This document shows, one piece after another, positions 16,882-28,000 of a stretch of DNA of 64,000 nucleotides. The first letter of the stretch is position 1. Every line of letters begins with the position of its first letter. The stretch comes from Anthracocystis setariae (taxonomy: Eukaryota > Basidiomycota > Ustilaginomycetes > Ustilaginales > Ustilaginaceae), in contig CAKMXJ010000001.1 of assembly GCA_928724745.1 (NCBI GenBank), forward strand, positions 62,001 through 126,000, in the 5' to 3' direction. Below the pieces are notes generated by a model. That model was given only the letters and a program-made list of their open reading frames with translations, was not told the origin of the DNA and made no database searches. A program made the position numbers and the translations under genes.

Positions 16882-18937
16882 GACTGCTGGCGAGAGGCTA
16901 GCTTGATACGTTGGCGTTGGCAATGATATGAACTTGCGTGGTGTTGCCTACTATCGCTATCGTGAGAATTCGTGAAACGTCGTAATGGTGTCGAGTCGAA
17001 AGGGATACGAAGAGGGATGGATGGTGAAGGGGATGTAGGTGGTGGACGTCGAATAGGAAAGGGGAAATTGAGAGCGTGCCAAGATGGATGGCTGACACTG
17101 GCTATTGTATCGCAAGTGACACTGACCGATGCATCGTTCTCGAGGAGGGCCAGGCAATAGACTAGCTCGAGAAAGAGGTCCAAACCCAGGGGTAAGGGCG
17201 GGCTGCTCAAGGGTGAAGGGAGCCAGATGACGATCCATCATCAGAGAGCCAAGAAAAGAAAGAACAATAAGCCCAATCTGCGGGGCGGAGCTGGACAGGG
17301 GTCAAAGTGTAGCGGGCTGCATGAGAGTGCGATGTCCTGCTCAAAGTCCCAAGGGCTTTTGCCGCAGCTCAGCTCTGAAGCAGTTCAGCATCCGCCTGTC
17401 CACGCCATTATATTCCTCCGTGCATCCCGTAGCGTGAATAGGAGTTTCATAGCGTGATGCTTCTATCCTTGTAACATGATGCCATAACGTGATACTGTGT
17501 TCATAGCATGATAGACCATTGTCATTACATGATGCCTGCCAATGTCGTAACGTGATACTCCTCTCATAGCATGATCCCTTGTTGTCAAGATCAAGATCAA
17601 GCGTGACTCAGCAGCTGAGTTTGGTCTGTGCACGGTCCGGTCGCCACACATCCTCCTCCTCTACTTGTTCAGCCAGCTACACCTTGTCAGCCAGCTACAC
17701 CTCGTAACGCTATGAGAGGAGTATCACGTTATGGCATTGGCGAACATCACGCTAAGATCGGACTTTCACGTTATGGCATTGGCAGGCATCATGTAATGAC
17801 AATGGTCTATCATGCTATGAACACAGTATCACGTTATGGTCAGCTTCCACGCTAACAACGTGTTCACGTTATGGGATTAAATTTTCACGCTACGGGATGC
17901 ACGGAGGAATAGTAAGCACTAGCAGCACTAAATGCCAGCCCAAGTGAAACCTAGAGTTGCTAGCTGATCGACTTGCGACCGTCGTGCAAGGTGACTCAGG
18001 CTCAATGTCTTGTCGCTGGGCTGAAACGGTAGCGTTGCCTGATTTGCATACATGAAGGTGTATCGCTGTCCACTACTTGCTTGTCCCCCTAGACAGCTCT
18101 CCACAGACCGAATTATCATATGGTAACGACGATCAGTGCAGAGCAATGATGATGCAAGGGCAAGGTACCAAGCATGGAATAGGAGGTCCTGAGAGTTGAA
18201 CTTTCCAAGCTTTTTATTATTATTAATAATAGGGGCTCTGAGCCTCGACAGCTGCAGCTCGCTTAATCACATGCAATTTCACCTGTCAAAAATTCCGTTC
18301 CAAAAAAGGCAAAAAATAGTTTATTAATAATCACACAGTGTTGGTTTCAAGCGCCACGCCCGATGCTATCCTTGACGAAGCAAGATGGACGATTGGCGAT
18401 TTCCTCCACCTCAACCCGATAAATTTCCGCAGTGAAGTGCGCTTTTGCTTTCCGCGACGCGACGTTGGAGAGAAAAGTGGTACACGCAGGCAGGGTCAGT
18501 CACAGTTCTGCGGGAGGAAAGGGCGCGAATTGAGCTGAGCTGAGCTGAGCTGAGCTGTGAGTGAGTGTTGGTCTCTCTTTCTCTCTCTCTCTCTCTCTGC
18601 TGGTGAATTTTTTTGGGCTCAGCTTCTTCCTGTCACCAACCTCATCACTTCCATCATCTTTTTCGTTCCTTGTCACAACGCACAGCCCATGGCATTCATC
18701 TGGCATCATTTTGATTGTTACAGAAAATACCGCTGCGATACTGAGGGCCACCAATCCTGAGCAGTGCATTCTGCCCCAGACTGCTTGAATGCGCGCATAA
18801 TCACTGGTCGGAGTCCATCTCCTCTTCCGCCTTCCAAGCGTTCACTCTTCGACCTCCAACGCTTCGGCAGTCGAAACACCGCTCAATTTGACTTCCAGAT
18901 CCACGCCGCTAGATCTTTGCTGATCAGGTTCCCGACC
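16882..18937. other. Gene-free 2-kb segment with a foldback element and SMC6 leader
   Basis: No gene was recognised. The segment contains the inverted-repeat element at 17411-17911, a (GAGCT)n pentamer array of about five copies at 18532-18556 and a CT-rich tract at 18570-18599. These last two lie in the upstream region of SMC6. The promoter of the minus-strand membrane protein lies at the left end. Confidence 0.5.
17411..17911. repeat. Foldback (large imperfect inverted repeat) element
   Basis: Left arm 17411-17570 and right arm 17709-17911 are reverse complements around a loop of about 138 bases. The outer 27 bases match exactly (17412-17438 with 17884-17910). An internal block of 63 bases matches exactly (17482-17544 with 17777-17839). 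The innermost ~24 bases match almost exactly. The right arm carries about 45 extra bases. Within both arms a short core (TCACGTTATGG or its complement) recurs about six times. The loop contains a direct repeat of about 15 bases (TCAGCCAGCTACACC) at 17669-17698. No gene product and no clear target duplication are visible. Confidence 0.9.
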
Positions 18938-21900
18938 ATGGCGTTGGGCAAGCGACCAGCATCACACAACGCGCATGAGGACACCAACTTCAGTGATGAT
19001 GATGATGACCTCATCGATTCCATCTCTCCCAAGCGCGCTCGCACCAACGCTCACGACATCAACGGCAGCAACAGTCGAACACCTCGTCAGTCCCAGTCCG
19101 CTAGATCACAGCCAACACTGGAACAGCCAGACCTCGATGACGTAGACACTCCAGATGAGGATGACGAGGATCCAGAGGAGCACGACCAACTCGATTCCGA
19201 CGACGACCGTGCTGAAGAGGAGCGCCGCAAAGCTGAAGCTGACCAGGGCATCGCTCAGTCCGGTATTGTCGAAAGCATCGAGCTCCGCAACTTTATGTGT
19301 CACAGTAACTTCAGCATCGACTTTGGTCCCAAGCTCAACTTCATCATGGGTCCCAACGGCAGCGGCAAGAGCACCATCCTCACCGCCTTCATGATCGCTA
19401 TGGGTGGTAAAACCAGCTCGACAAACCGTGGTTCCAGCCTCAAGGATCTCGTCAAGAAGGGTGAACCCTACGCCACCATCATCGTCACCATGCGCAATCA
19501 AGACAGCGACGCTTTCAAACCCGACGTCTATGGCGACAAGATCATCATCGAACGCCGTATCCTCGCCGAGGGTGGCGGCACTTGGAAGATGAAGGCTGCC
19601 AACGGTAGGATCGTCGCCACCACCAAGTCCGAGCTCGAGTCCTACTGCGACTATGCCAACATCCAACCAGACAACCCCATCCACATCCTCACCCAGGACA
19701 CTGCTCGCCAGTTTCTCGGCAGCTCCGACCCCGGCGAAGTGTACAAATTCTTCCTAGAAGGGACTCAGCTCAGTCAACTAGCTCGCGACTACGAAGTCAT
19801 CGACAACAACATCCACGCCATGGCCTCAGCCTTGGCGCTCAGGAAGGGCGGCATCGAGGCGCTGCGCAGCCGTCGAAAGGAAGCGCTTCAGCAATGGCAA
19901 AAGGTGCGCGAGACACGCGGCTACCAGGACAAGATTGATGAGCTCGATCGCGAGTATGTCTGGGTTCAAGTTCACGATGCTCGCGCTCAGCTGGAACAGG
20001 CAGTGGAAAGGACGGAACAGAAACGAGCCAAGCTCGTCGCCTGCGACAAGAGCCACAAGGAAAGTGTTGAAGCTCTCAACCAGTGCGAACAACGCATTGT
20101 TCAGCTCGAGACAGAGAGCAACAACTTCGAAGACAACTTTTCCCCGTTGCACCAGCAGCACGAGGAGCTCGTACGCAAAAGCAAGGACTATGCCAATCAG
20201 ATCAAGGGCTTCAATTCGCAAGAGCGGCAACTCAACGACAACATCATTGAGCTCAACAAGGGCATCGATCGCTACGATGACCAGATCCGCGAGGAGATCG
20301 CCAAACTCGCCGACAAGGGTAAATCGCGCCGACAAGAACTCGAAGAAGCGCGTCAAGCAAACCACAGGAAACGACAGGAGCTTCAAGATGCAGAGATCGA
20401 GAAGGATGAGCAGTTGCGCGAGGTGGATCGCAAGCTCGACGACGTCAATCAACGCGACTCGGACCAAGCCCAATCGCTGCAGCGTCTTCGCAACGAATAC
20501 CAATCCAACAGTGCCAGGCTGGCTCAGTTGCGTGAGAGCACGAGGAATCGACTGACTGCGTTCGGTGGGCCCAAGATACCTGCCTTGATCCAGGCCATCA
20601 ACAGCGACTCCAATTGGCGATCCAAGCCGATCGGACCTCTCGGCACGCACATCAAGCTCAAAGACATGCGCTGGCAGCGAGTCCTTGAGAGCGTCATCGC
20701 CAACAACCTCAACGCCTTCTTCGTCTCGAACCATCACGATCGACAACGGCTGAAACAGATGATGGATCGTGTGGGTGCTCACTCTCCCATCATCACCGGC
20801 GCAGACAGCCTCTTCGACTATGCATCCGGAGAGCCCGATGGCGACATCCTCACCATCCTGCGTGTACTGGATTGCGACAACGAGATCGTCAAGCGTCAGC
20901 TGATCCTTGCCACTCACATCGAGCGCGCAGCTCTCGTCGAACGACGTGCGGACGGTGACAGACTGATGCGAACACAGCCTCGCAACGTACAGGCGTGCTT
21001 CTCGGCGGACATGTTTAGCATCAGCGGTGGTGCTGCCGGTTCGCTTTCGGCAGCACTGCAGGAGCATCGCGGCGCTCCTCGTCTGTCTCAGAATGTGGGT
21101 GACGCGATTCGCAGCCTCGAGAGCGAGCAGGAGCGCATCGAGCGCGAGATCACCGAATGCAACCAAGAAGTGCAAACGCTCAAGCAAGAGAAACAGCGAC
21201 TGGAGCGCGAAAAGCAGTCGTTGAAAAGCGAACTCAACATGATGCGCCGACAGAAGGACGATCTTCGGCGCGAACTGGGTCGACTGGACGAGCAGATGCA
21301 AGAGGCGGCTCCCGGTAACATTTCTGCGCTCGAGGAAGCGAAGCGGGAGATGGAGGAGCAGAAGGAAGTGATCTTGCAGCAGTTTCAGTCGATCCAGACG
21401 CAAAAGGCCGAGATCGTGGATAAGCGCGAGCCGGTGCAGAGCGAGATCCAGACGGTGGAAGACAAGATACGCGAGTTCCAGACGCAGATGGGGGGGTTGC
21501 AGGGACGATTGGAGGTAGCTGTAGCTGAGCGGGTTAGGCAGAGTAATAATCGGGATCATTGGCAGATGAAGAAGGCGAAGATCGAAGCCGAGATTCAAAC
21601 GAGTGAAGAGGTCGAGGCGCAGTTTGAGGAGGATTACGCGGAGTTGGAGGAGAAGGCGAAGGAGTACTGTGATGAGGTGGAGACGAGTCGGACGCTGAGC
21701 GAGATTGAGGCGGAGAAGAAGCAGCTTCAGATTTTGAAGAAGAAGGCAGCGGTTGAGGCGGGGATTACGTTGGAGCAGGCGTCGGAAGAGTTGCAGCGAC
21801 GCGATCGCGATTTGAGCACCGCCGAGGAGGAGATGAGTCTGATGGAGACTGCGCAAATCAAACTTCGATCGGCGCTCGACATTCGACAAGCGAAATGGAA

Positions 21901-22369
21901 CTTTTTTCGCAAGTGCATTGCGATTCGAGCCAAGAACAACTTTTCTCGCAACTTGCGCTTGCGTGGTTACACGGGTAAGCTGGTCTTTAATCACCAAGCT
22001 GGACGACTCACCCTGGTTGTGCACACGCAAGAACGCACCAGCACGCAGGCATCGCAGAAGACGCAACGGCACTCCAATAAAGGCATGTCTGGTGGCGAAC
22101 GTAGCTTCGCTACTGCTTGTCTGCTGCTGTCGCTCTGGCAATCCATGAGCTCGCCCATTCGCTGTTTGGACGAATTCGACATTTTCATGGACCAAGTCAA
22201 TCGTCGAGTTGCACTGTCCATGATCCTTAACGAAGCCAAAGCCACCCCGCACGTTCAGTACATTCTGATCACACCACAACACATGCCCGATATGAAATCC
22301 ATGATGGACGGCGTCAAGCTACTCGCCATCGCCCCTCCCGTCCGCGGTGAAGCCACCATGGATGACTGA
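18938..22369 (+). CDS. SMC6: SMC6, Smc5/6 complex ATPase
   Basis: 1143 residues from the ATG at 18938 (context ACCATGG). The frame stays open upstream only through a GTG. An acidic, disordered N-terminus with a basic nuclear signal (SPKRART) precedes the ATPase head: GIVESIELRNFMCHSNFSIDFGP, then Walker A GPNGSGKST at residues 138-146. Long coiled coils flank a hinge at roughly residues 570-720 (IGPLGTHIKLKD through the FSISGGAAGS region). The C-terminal head has the signature KGMSGGERSFATACLLLSLW (from residue 1048) and Walker B IRCLDEFDIFMD. The PNNPIHILTQDTARQFL-like block (PDNPIHILTQD) after Walker A is specific to SMC6. The protein pairs with SMC5 and Nse subunits in homologous-recombination repair and replication-fork processing. 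A long minus-strand frame inside it is a coding shadow. Confidence 0.95.
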   Translation: MALGKRPASHNAHEDTNFSDDDDDLIDSISPKRARTNAHDINGSNSRTPRQSQSARSQPTLEQPDLDDVDTPDEDDEDPEEHDQLDSDDDRAEEERRKAEADQGIAQSGIVESIELRNFMCHSNFSIDFGPKLNFIMGPNGSGKSTILTAFMIAMGGKTSSTNRGSSLKDLVKKGEPYATIIVTMRNQDSDAFKPDVYGDKIIIERRILAEGGGTWKMKAANGRIVATTKSELESYCDYANIQPDNPIHILTQDTARQFLGSSDPGEVYKFFLEGTQLSQLARDYEVIDNNIHAMASALALRKGGIEALRSRRKEALQQWQKVRETRGYQDKIDELDREYVWVQVHDARAQLEQAVERTEQKRAKLVACDKSHKESVEALNQCEQRIVQLETESNNFEDNFSPLHQQHEELVRKSKDYANQIKGFNSQERQLNDNIIELNKGIDRYDDQIREEIAKLADKGKSRRQELEEARQANHRKRQELQDAEIEKDEQLREVDRKLDDVNQRDSDQAQSLQRLRNEYQSNSARLAQLRESTRNRLTAFGGPKIPALIQAINSDSNWRSKPIGPLGTHIKLKDMRWQRVLESVIANNLNAFFVSNHHDRQRLKQMMDRVGAHSPIITGADSLFDYASGEPDGDILTILRVLDCDNEIVKRQLILATHIERAALVERRADGDRLMRTQPRNVQACFSADMFSISGGAAGSLSAALQEHRGAPRLSQNVGDAIRSLESEQERIEREITECNQEVQTLKQEKQRLEREKQSLKSELNMMRRQKDDLRRELGRLDEQMQEAAPGNISALEEAKREMEEQKEVILQQFQSIQTQKAEIVDKREPVQSEIQTVEDKIREFQTQMGGLQGRLEVAVAERVRQSNNRDHWQMKKAKIEAEIQTSEEVEAQFEEDYAELEEKAKEYCDEVETSRTLSEIEAEKKQLQILKKKAAVEAGITLEQASEELQRRDRDLSTAEEEMSLMETAQIKLRSALDIRQAKWNFFRKCIAIRAKNNFSRNLRLRGYTGKLVFNHQAGRLTLVVHTQERTSTQASQKTQRHSNKGMSGGERSFATACLLLSLWQSMSSPIRCLDEFDIFMDQVNRRVALSMILNEAKATPHVQYILITPQHMPDMKSMMDGVKLLAIAPPVRGEATMDD

Positions 22370-22530
22370 AACCCCCAACCCTTTAACTGTTTCAATACAT
22401 CCCCCCCACACACACACACAAAAGTTGGCGTTACAATCCCACACGCTTCGAATGCAGTCAGTGTGTGTTTTCAGTTAATGCACAGTACAGTACAGTATGT
22501 GATGGCTGGATTGAAACATGACATGATGGT
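22370..22530. terminator. Convergent 3' region of SMC6 and the ketopantoate-reductase gene
   Basis: 161 bases between two stop codons. It holds a short (CA)n run (22409-22421) and a small ACAGT pentamer array (22483-22498). Both transcripts must be polyadenylated here. No single signal stands out. Confidence 0.4.
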
Positions 22531-24237
22531 CTAGAGTTTGTTGGAACTGGTGACTTTGGTAGTTTTCAACTTGATCAAGTTGGTGAGTAGATCGTTTGCG
22601 GTTGTATCAATGTTGTATCCTCTACCGAGTGCCGAAATGTATCCGTTGATGTAATCGATCTCTGTACTGCCCCTTCTCATCTTTAGATCGGCATGCATCG
22701 AACTCCAATTGGCCGCGGTAAGCCTGACCACCCTCTGAACTTCTTGGAAGAGCGCCTGTGGCGTTAGACTTGGATGCAGCGCGGGTTCGCCCGTCTCGGT
22801 CGAACGCAAAATCAGATCCTCGGTCGAAAGCATCGACATCCTCGACGCCAGCTCCGTCGAACCCGAAGCAAGGTACTCTCGCACTTGAGCTTCAAGCACC
22901 ATACCCGCTTCGAGACACACCGACCACATGGCATCCATCGCGCCTGGATTGCCAAACAGATCGCCATTCTTGCAATCCGCCAGCGCCGTGAGCGGATTGA
23001 TGCACGCATTGATGACCAACTTGCGAAGCGATCGCAGCTGAAACTCTCGAATCGGTTCCCATTCGACATTGAGCGGAAGCGAGAGCAAGGCCGCCACCGT
23101 CGCTCGCAGTGTTCGAAGACTGGGCGTGTCCGGGATGCTGGCGATGGAGAGCAAGTTCGAAGGCGCGTTGGGATCCTGAATCTGTTTCGCCGAATCGGAC
23201 GAGTCGACATCAGGCAAAAACTTTTCCCACTCCTTGGCCCTACCCTGCGCCAACAATTTTCGTCTTGTGGGCAACGTACGCGCCGAAACCGGCACGATCG
23301 TCTGGCCGAACGGAACCCGATGCGCCTCGAAAGCCCCCTGCGCTGCCCTGCCACTCGGAACGATACCGAAATGCAACGTGCCGGTGCTAGCATGCACAAC
23401 ATCCAAAGCTCCCTTTTTCCAGCACCCATGTGTGGTTGAGGCAAGCACGAAATTGGGCCTCTGTTCGGGATCCTTGAAGAAGGTGTCGAAAAGCGTATCG
23501 AGGACCCCCATGCCGTTCTGCAAAAGCACAATCGTGGACCAAGGATGGATGCGATGCCTGAGTTCTTCGATGGCTGAAAGGGTGGAGTCGCATTTTGTTG
23601 TAACGATCAGACTGTCGATCGGACTGGCTCTTGGTTGAGAGTAGGTGCGTTCAAGTGTGGAAATGAGCGAGATTCCACCGTCGTTGTCTGGAATAGGCGT
23701 TGTGGATGAGGCCTGTTCTTGTATGGAGGGTGATGAAGCGCGATGTGAGCTGGATGAAGTTCTAGATATTGAGAAGCGATCGGATGAAGATTCTTGAAGA
23801 ACGTCATCGTCGCCTTGCTGATGCGCCCGATAGCGATGTACGACCGAGGCAATGACGTCGGAAGGACTCGAACTGAAATCGGTCTGAAAGCCACCCTCGA
23901 TATCCCTGATGCCATCCTGCTCGAGCACAATGGAGTTGAGATATCTGTGCTTTGCTTGCTTGCTGAATGTCTTTTTACGTAGCTGCAGCGTCACCGAGGT
24001 TTGCTGTGGATCTGGAAGCTCTGCGTGGACATAGGGTGGCAAGCTGAGAGAGGATACGATGGTGGCTTTGGCGTCTGACGGACGCTTGTTGGAGAGGTTG
24101 GAGAGGAGAAGCTCCGAGCGCGATTTGGAGGAAGAAGGACCAGGTTGAAGAAGCTCGCGCTGAAGCTTGACTGAACGCTTGAGATGAAAGGCGATGAGGG
24201 AGCCTATAGAGCCGACGCCGAGGACGTGGTAGCGCAT
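22531..24237 (-). CDS. Ketopantoate reductase-like (ApbA/PanE family) protein
   Basis: 568 residues from the ATG at 24237. The N-terminus MRYHVLGVGSIGSLIAFHL is a Rossmann nucleotide-binding start with GxGxxG at residues 7-12. The C-terminal domain has the family blocks RKLVINACINPLTALADCKNGDL and SSMHADLKMRRGSTEIDYINGYI, matching the substrate- and NADPH-binding helices of 2-dehydropantoate 2-reductase. Between the two domains lies a Ser-rich insertion (about residues 125-195), making the protein longer than the 300-380 residues usual for the family. The expected reaction is NADPH-dependent reduction of ketopantoate to pantoate in coenzyme A synthesis. Fungi often have several paralogues, so the substrate of this one is not certain. 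It is divergent from TAF1. Confidence 0.8.
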   Translation of the reverse strand: MRYHVLGVGSIGSLIAFHLKRSVKLQRELLQPGPSSSKSRSELLLSNLSNKRPSDAKATIVSSLSLPPYVHAELPDPQQTSVTLQLRKKTFSKQAKHRYLNSIVLEQDGIRDIEGGFQTDFSSSPSDVIASVVHRYRAHQQGDDDVLQESSSDRFSISRTSSSSHRASSPSIQEQASSTTPIPDNDGGISLISTLERTYSQPRASPIDSLIVTTKCDSTLSAIEELRHRIHPWSTIVLLQNGMGVLDTLFDTFFKDPEQRPNFVLASTTHGCWKKGALDVVHASTGTLHFGIVPSGRAAQGAFEAHRVPFGQTIVPVSARTLPTRRKLLAQGRAKEWEKFLPDVDSSDSAKQIQDPNAPSNLLSIASIPDTPSLRTLRATVAALLSLPLNVEWEPIREFQLRSLRKLVINACINPLTALADCKNGDLFGNPGAMDAMWSVCLEAGMVLEAQVREYLASGSTELASRMSMLSTEDLILRSTETGEPALHPSLTPQALFQEVQRVVRLTAANWSSMHADLKMRRGSTEIDYINGYISALGRGYNIDTTANDLLTNLIKLKTTKVTSSNKL

Positions 24238-25055
24238 GGCTGGGTAGGCGAGCGATGTAGCTGCGGCGAGGCGCACGACCGGCTACAGCCCAAAGACGGG
24301 AGGAAGAGGAAATGAGAGGAAGAGAAGCTTGCCTCGATCCGCTACGATGCGCTCATATGGACACCGACCGCAATGGAAGAGTGGATCGATCCGAGAATGG
24401 TGTGTGGAGGGCTCGCTTTCGCCGGTGCTCAGTTGGCGTGGACGTGGCAGTAGTAGTATGCAAGAGCCAACGTACAAGGGGATTGTTGAACGATGCCTGT
24501 GGCTGTAGGCAACACCGAGGAGTGAGTGCAGGCGGATGTAAAGCGAGTTTGCGATAAAGATGGAGGTGGATGGTGGTGAGCTAGAAGAAAGCCGTTTTTT
24601 GGGCTGAGTTGAGGCTCAAGTAAGAAGAAACATTTTTTTTCAAAAAAATAAAAAAAAAAAGTGGAGCGAATAAAGAATGAATTTTGACTGATGAGCTGTT
24701 ACGTTGCCCTTTTTCTCAAGTAAATTTTAGCCGATTTCTTCCATTCCTCAGATCTTAGTTGTTAACCCAATCGGGATTCACCAACACGCGATCAGAGATC
24801 AGATGCTGCCATCCATATCGGGCTCGCTTTCGGCTCAGTTGAGAGCTGCAGTCACGCACACCACCACTCACACACACACGCTTCGTCCCTTGCTTCACAC
24901 CTCCAACAACGAACCTACCTCTCACTAGCAACTGCTGCTTTTGCAGCAAAGATCCTCACCGAGCACATGCCGCTGGTCTAGACGCATTCACCAGCGTCGT
25001 CTATTCACTGGCACAGCCAGCAAGCCAACGCTACACCTTGGCAACCTTGGCCAAC
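24238..25055. promoter_or_regulatory. Divergent promoter region of the PanE-like gene and TAF1
   Basis: 818 bases between two start codons on opposite strands. AT-rich runs (T8 at 24634-24641 and A-runs to 24660) mark the centre. A short (CA)n stretch lies at 24856-24880. No further gene was recognised. Confidence 0.5.
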
Positions 25056-28000
25056 ATGGAGGATGAACAGAATGCTGCGCTGCATTTGGGCGGTCTTGCT
25101 CTCGGCAATGTCCTTCGTGATCTAGGTATCGACGAGCAGCACCAGTCCGATCTCGAACGTCTCGGTATTGCTTCAGGCAGTGGCAGGATCAAGCAGGAGG
25201 ACATCTACAACGATCGCTTTGCAGACGACGACGATGACTTTGCAGATGCACATCGTCAGAATGGCGTCTCATCCAAGGATTGGGAGACAGAGGTGGACGA
25301 TGAGATGAGAAGGGAGCTTGCTAGCGAGCATGATTCCGAAGAGAGAGCCGCGCTCGACAGATACTACCGCCAAGGAATCGCACAACTTCAACAGCCAAGA
25401 GCTCCCCTTCGCGGCGAGGATGACGATTTCGATGACAGCGATCAAGACGATGCCCCATTATCCCAACAGCTACGTCCACCATCAACAACACCCAGCCAGC
25501 TCAACGCTCTTCCAACCCACCCTAATGGCGCCGCACATGTCGCTGACGCTATCATCAGAGTCAAGCAAGAGAGAGATGATGACAGCGAAATGGCTTTCCT
25601 GTCAGCTCCTATCTCGGCATCCACAGCCGCTACTCCAACAAGCTCGACTCCGCTTGTCCTACCAACCGCTCACGCCTCTCGCCAACTTTCGCCCCTGACC
25701 CCACCACCGCAGCACCAACCCTTCATGTCCAGCGCACCACCCCCTCGACCTTACATCGACATGCAACAAGTGCGTCAACTCTTCCCTCACTTTGAGCCTG
25801 GCAAGATCCTCGACTTTACCGAACTTTTTGCCACTCGTCCACCAAAAAAGCGCAAACTCGGGCCACCGCACGCCAAGTTTCACATCACGCCCGAACAAGA
25901 GTTGCCCGTTCCCGAATCCACGAGGCAAGAGATGCTTCGCTCCTCAGTAGCACGACCTCAACATACGTCCATCCTACCAAGCCTCGCTCGCAATCCCGAT
26001 GGCTCGCTAGTTGGCCCAAACCAGCAAGACACATCCATCGACGATCTCGACCTCGGCGTCATTACCACACCCGGTGTCACGGCAGACAAGCGCAATGCCA
26101 CTCTGGCTCCTGTCGAGCTAGATGACTGGGAAGAGCGCATCATCTGGGCCACAAAAGCAACCAACCAACCGGTAATAGCTCAACCTCCACAGTCCCACGC
26201 AATGGACGCAATCGATGACCTTGACATCGATCCCAAGGCAAGCTTCGCCCCACCAAGTGTAGACAAGCCCTTTAACCACGATCTCTTCCGTGGAGCTTGG
26301 ACTCGCAGCATCATTTGGGACGCACAGTCTCCTTTCATCGCTTTCGACAAGCTTGTACTTGACATGAACGATCCTCAGATGATGCTCGAGCAAGATCTCG
26401 GGCCTAAGATCAAGCAAAACTCTCTTCTCCGCTCCGACGCCCCCGTCGTCTCCGCCGCAGCTCAGCGCGACTTGGCAAGAAGGCAGGCGGAGCAGGATCC
26501 TCTCAATCTGTCCAACGACAAGTTCTACGAGCAGACGCGCGAGCATCGTCAACGTGTTCGACAGACCCTCGGCAAGCTCGTCGTTCAGCATGCTTGGCCC
26601 GCCGTCAAGCTTCAACTTCCATGGTACAAGACCAAGCTTACCAAAGCTCAAGCGCGCTCCTGGCACCGTCCCGCCATGCAGTTCCCCACCAACATGCCTC
26701 TCCACTTTTCAAAGACGATCTCGTCCAAAAAGAAAAAGGAAGGCGCAGGCGCACGAAAGGCCAAAGATCCCAACGAGATGCTTCGTACCACTCGCGATCT
26801 CACCCTCAAGGACACCGGTCCCTACGTACTTTACGAGTACTCGGAAGAGTATCCGCCGCTGCTCGCCAAGATCGGCATGGGCAGCCTGCTGGTCAACTAC
26901 TACCGCAAGAAGGATGCAAAGGATGAACATGTCCCCAAGATGGACATAGGAGAGCCCTACTTGCTCGACGTGGCCGACGAGTCGCCTTTCATGAAGTTTG
27001 GTAACATCGAGCGAGGTCAAGTTCAGCCGACCCTGTACAACAACATGGTTCGCGCACCTCTCTTCCGTCACAAGCCCGCTCACACCGACTTCCTCCTCAT
27101 TCGCAGCACCACCAAAAACGAGATCCGCTACTATCTGCGTGAGATCCGCAACCTCTTCGTTGTGGGTCAGACCTACCCTGTCCAACCGATTCCTGGCCCG
27201 CACGCGCGCCTCATCACCAACAACATCAAGTACCGTCTGCAGATGATCGCGTACAAGCTCATCCAGAAGAGTCAACGACAGCGAATCAAGATCCACCGTC
27301 TGATGCGCTACTTCCCAGACCAGAACGAGTTGCAGATGCGACAGAGGCTCAAGGAATTCATGGAGTACAATCGCAAGGCGGGCGATGTCAACCAGGGTTT
27401 CTGGAAGCTCAAACCGCACATTGTTGTGCCCGAGGAAGCAGAGCTGCTCAAGATGCTGCCACCCGAGAACATCTGCCTTGCAGAGAGCATGCAAGTCGGT
27501 CAGCGCCATTTGCTCGATTGCGGTTACACCAACACCGCCGAGGGTGACGACGACGACGAGAGCAAGATGGACATCGAACAGCTGCTGGCGCCTTGGATTA
27601 CCAGTAAGAACTTCATCAACGCCACTCAGGGCAAAGCCATGCTCAAGTTGCACGGTGACGGTGATCCTACCGGCCGTGGCGAGGCGTTCAGTTTCATCCG
27701 TGTGTCGATGAAAGAGATCTTCTTGCGAGCCGGCGAAGATGCCGAGGAGAGGTTGGCACAAGCCGAGGCCGAAGCGAAGAGCAAGTCGGGACACAAGTAT
27801 AGTGTTGCTGAGCAGCAGGCCGTGTACCGATCCGAGATCGACCGCATCTGGAACGCACAATGCCGGGCTCTCGCCAGTTCGATCCCTCCGAAAGTGACGC
27901 TGGAAGATGAACGCCGAGCGCTGTTGGCAGAGAACGGCGGTAAGCCAGAGCAACGCAATGGCGGCAGAGGAGAGTCGGTTCGGCGAGATCGAAGCCCGAG

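Noticed and set aside
16587..17210. 207-residue frame overlapping the four-helix protein
   Set aside because: Wrong frame of a gene with clear membrane helices; Ser-rich shadow translation.
17463..17855. Two short frames with nearly identical products (MRGVSRY...)
   Set aside because: They are the same repeat read from the two arms of the foldback element, not a gene family.
19826..22282. 818-residue open frame on the minus strand
   Set aside because: It lies wholly inside SMC6 and is the antisense reading of a coiled-coil gene; Leu-rich composition, no domain.
24238..25055. CA-rich stretch as a possible TAF1 leader peptide
   Set aside because: No ATG-initiated frame of meaningful length in frame with TAF1 before 25056; only a TTG.
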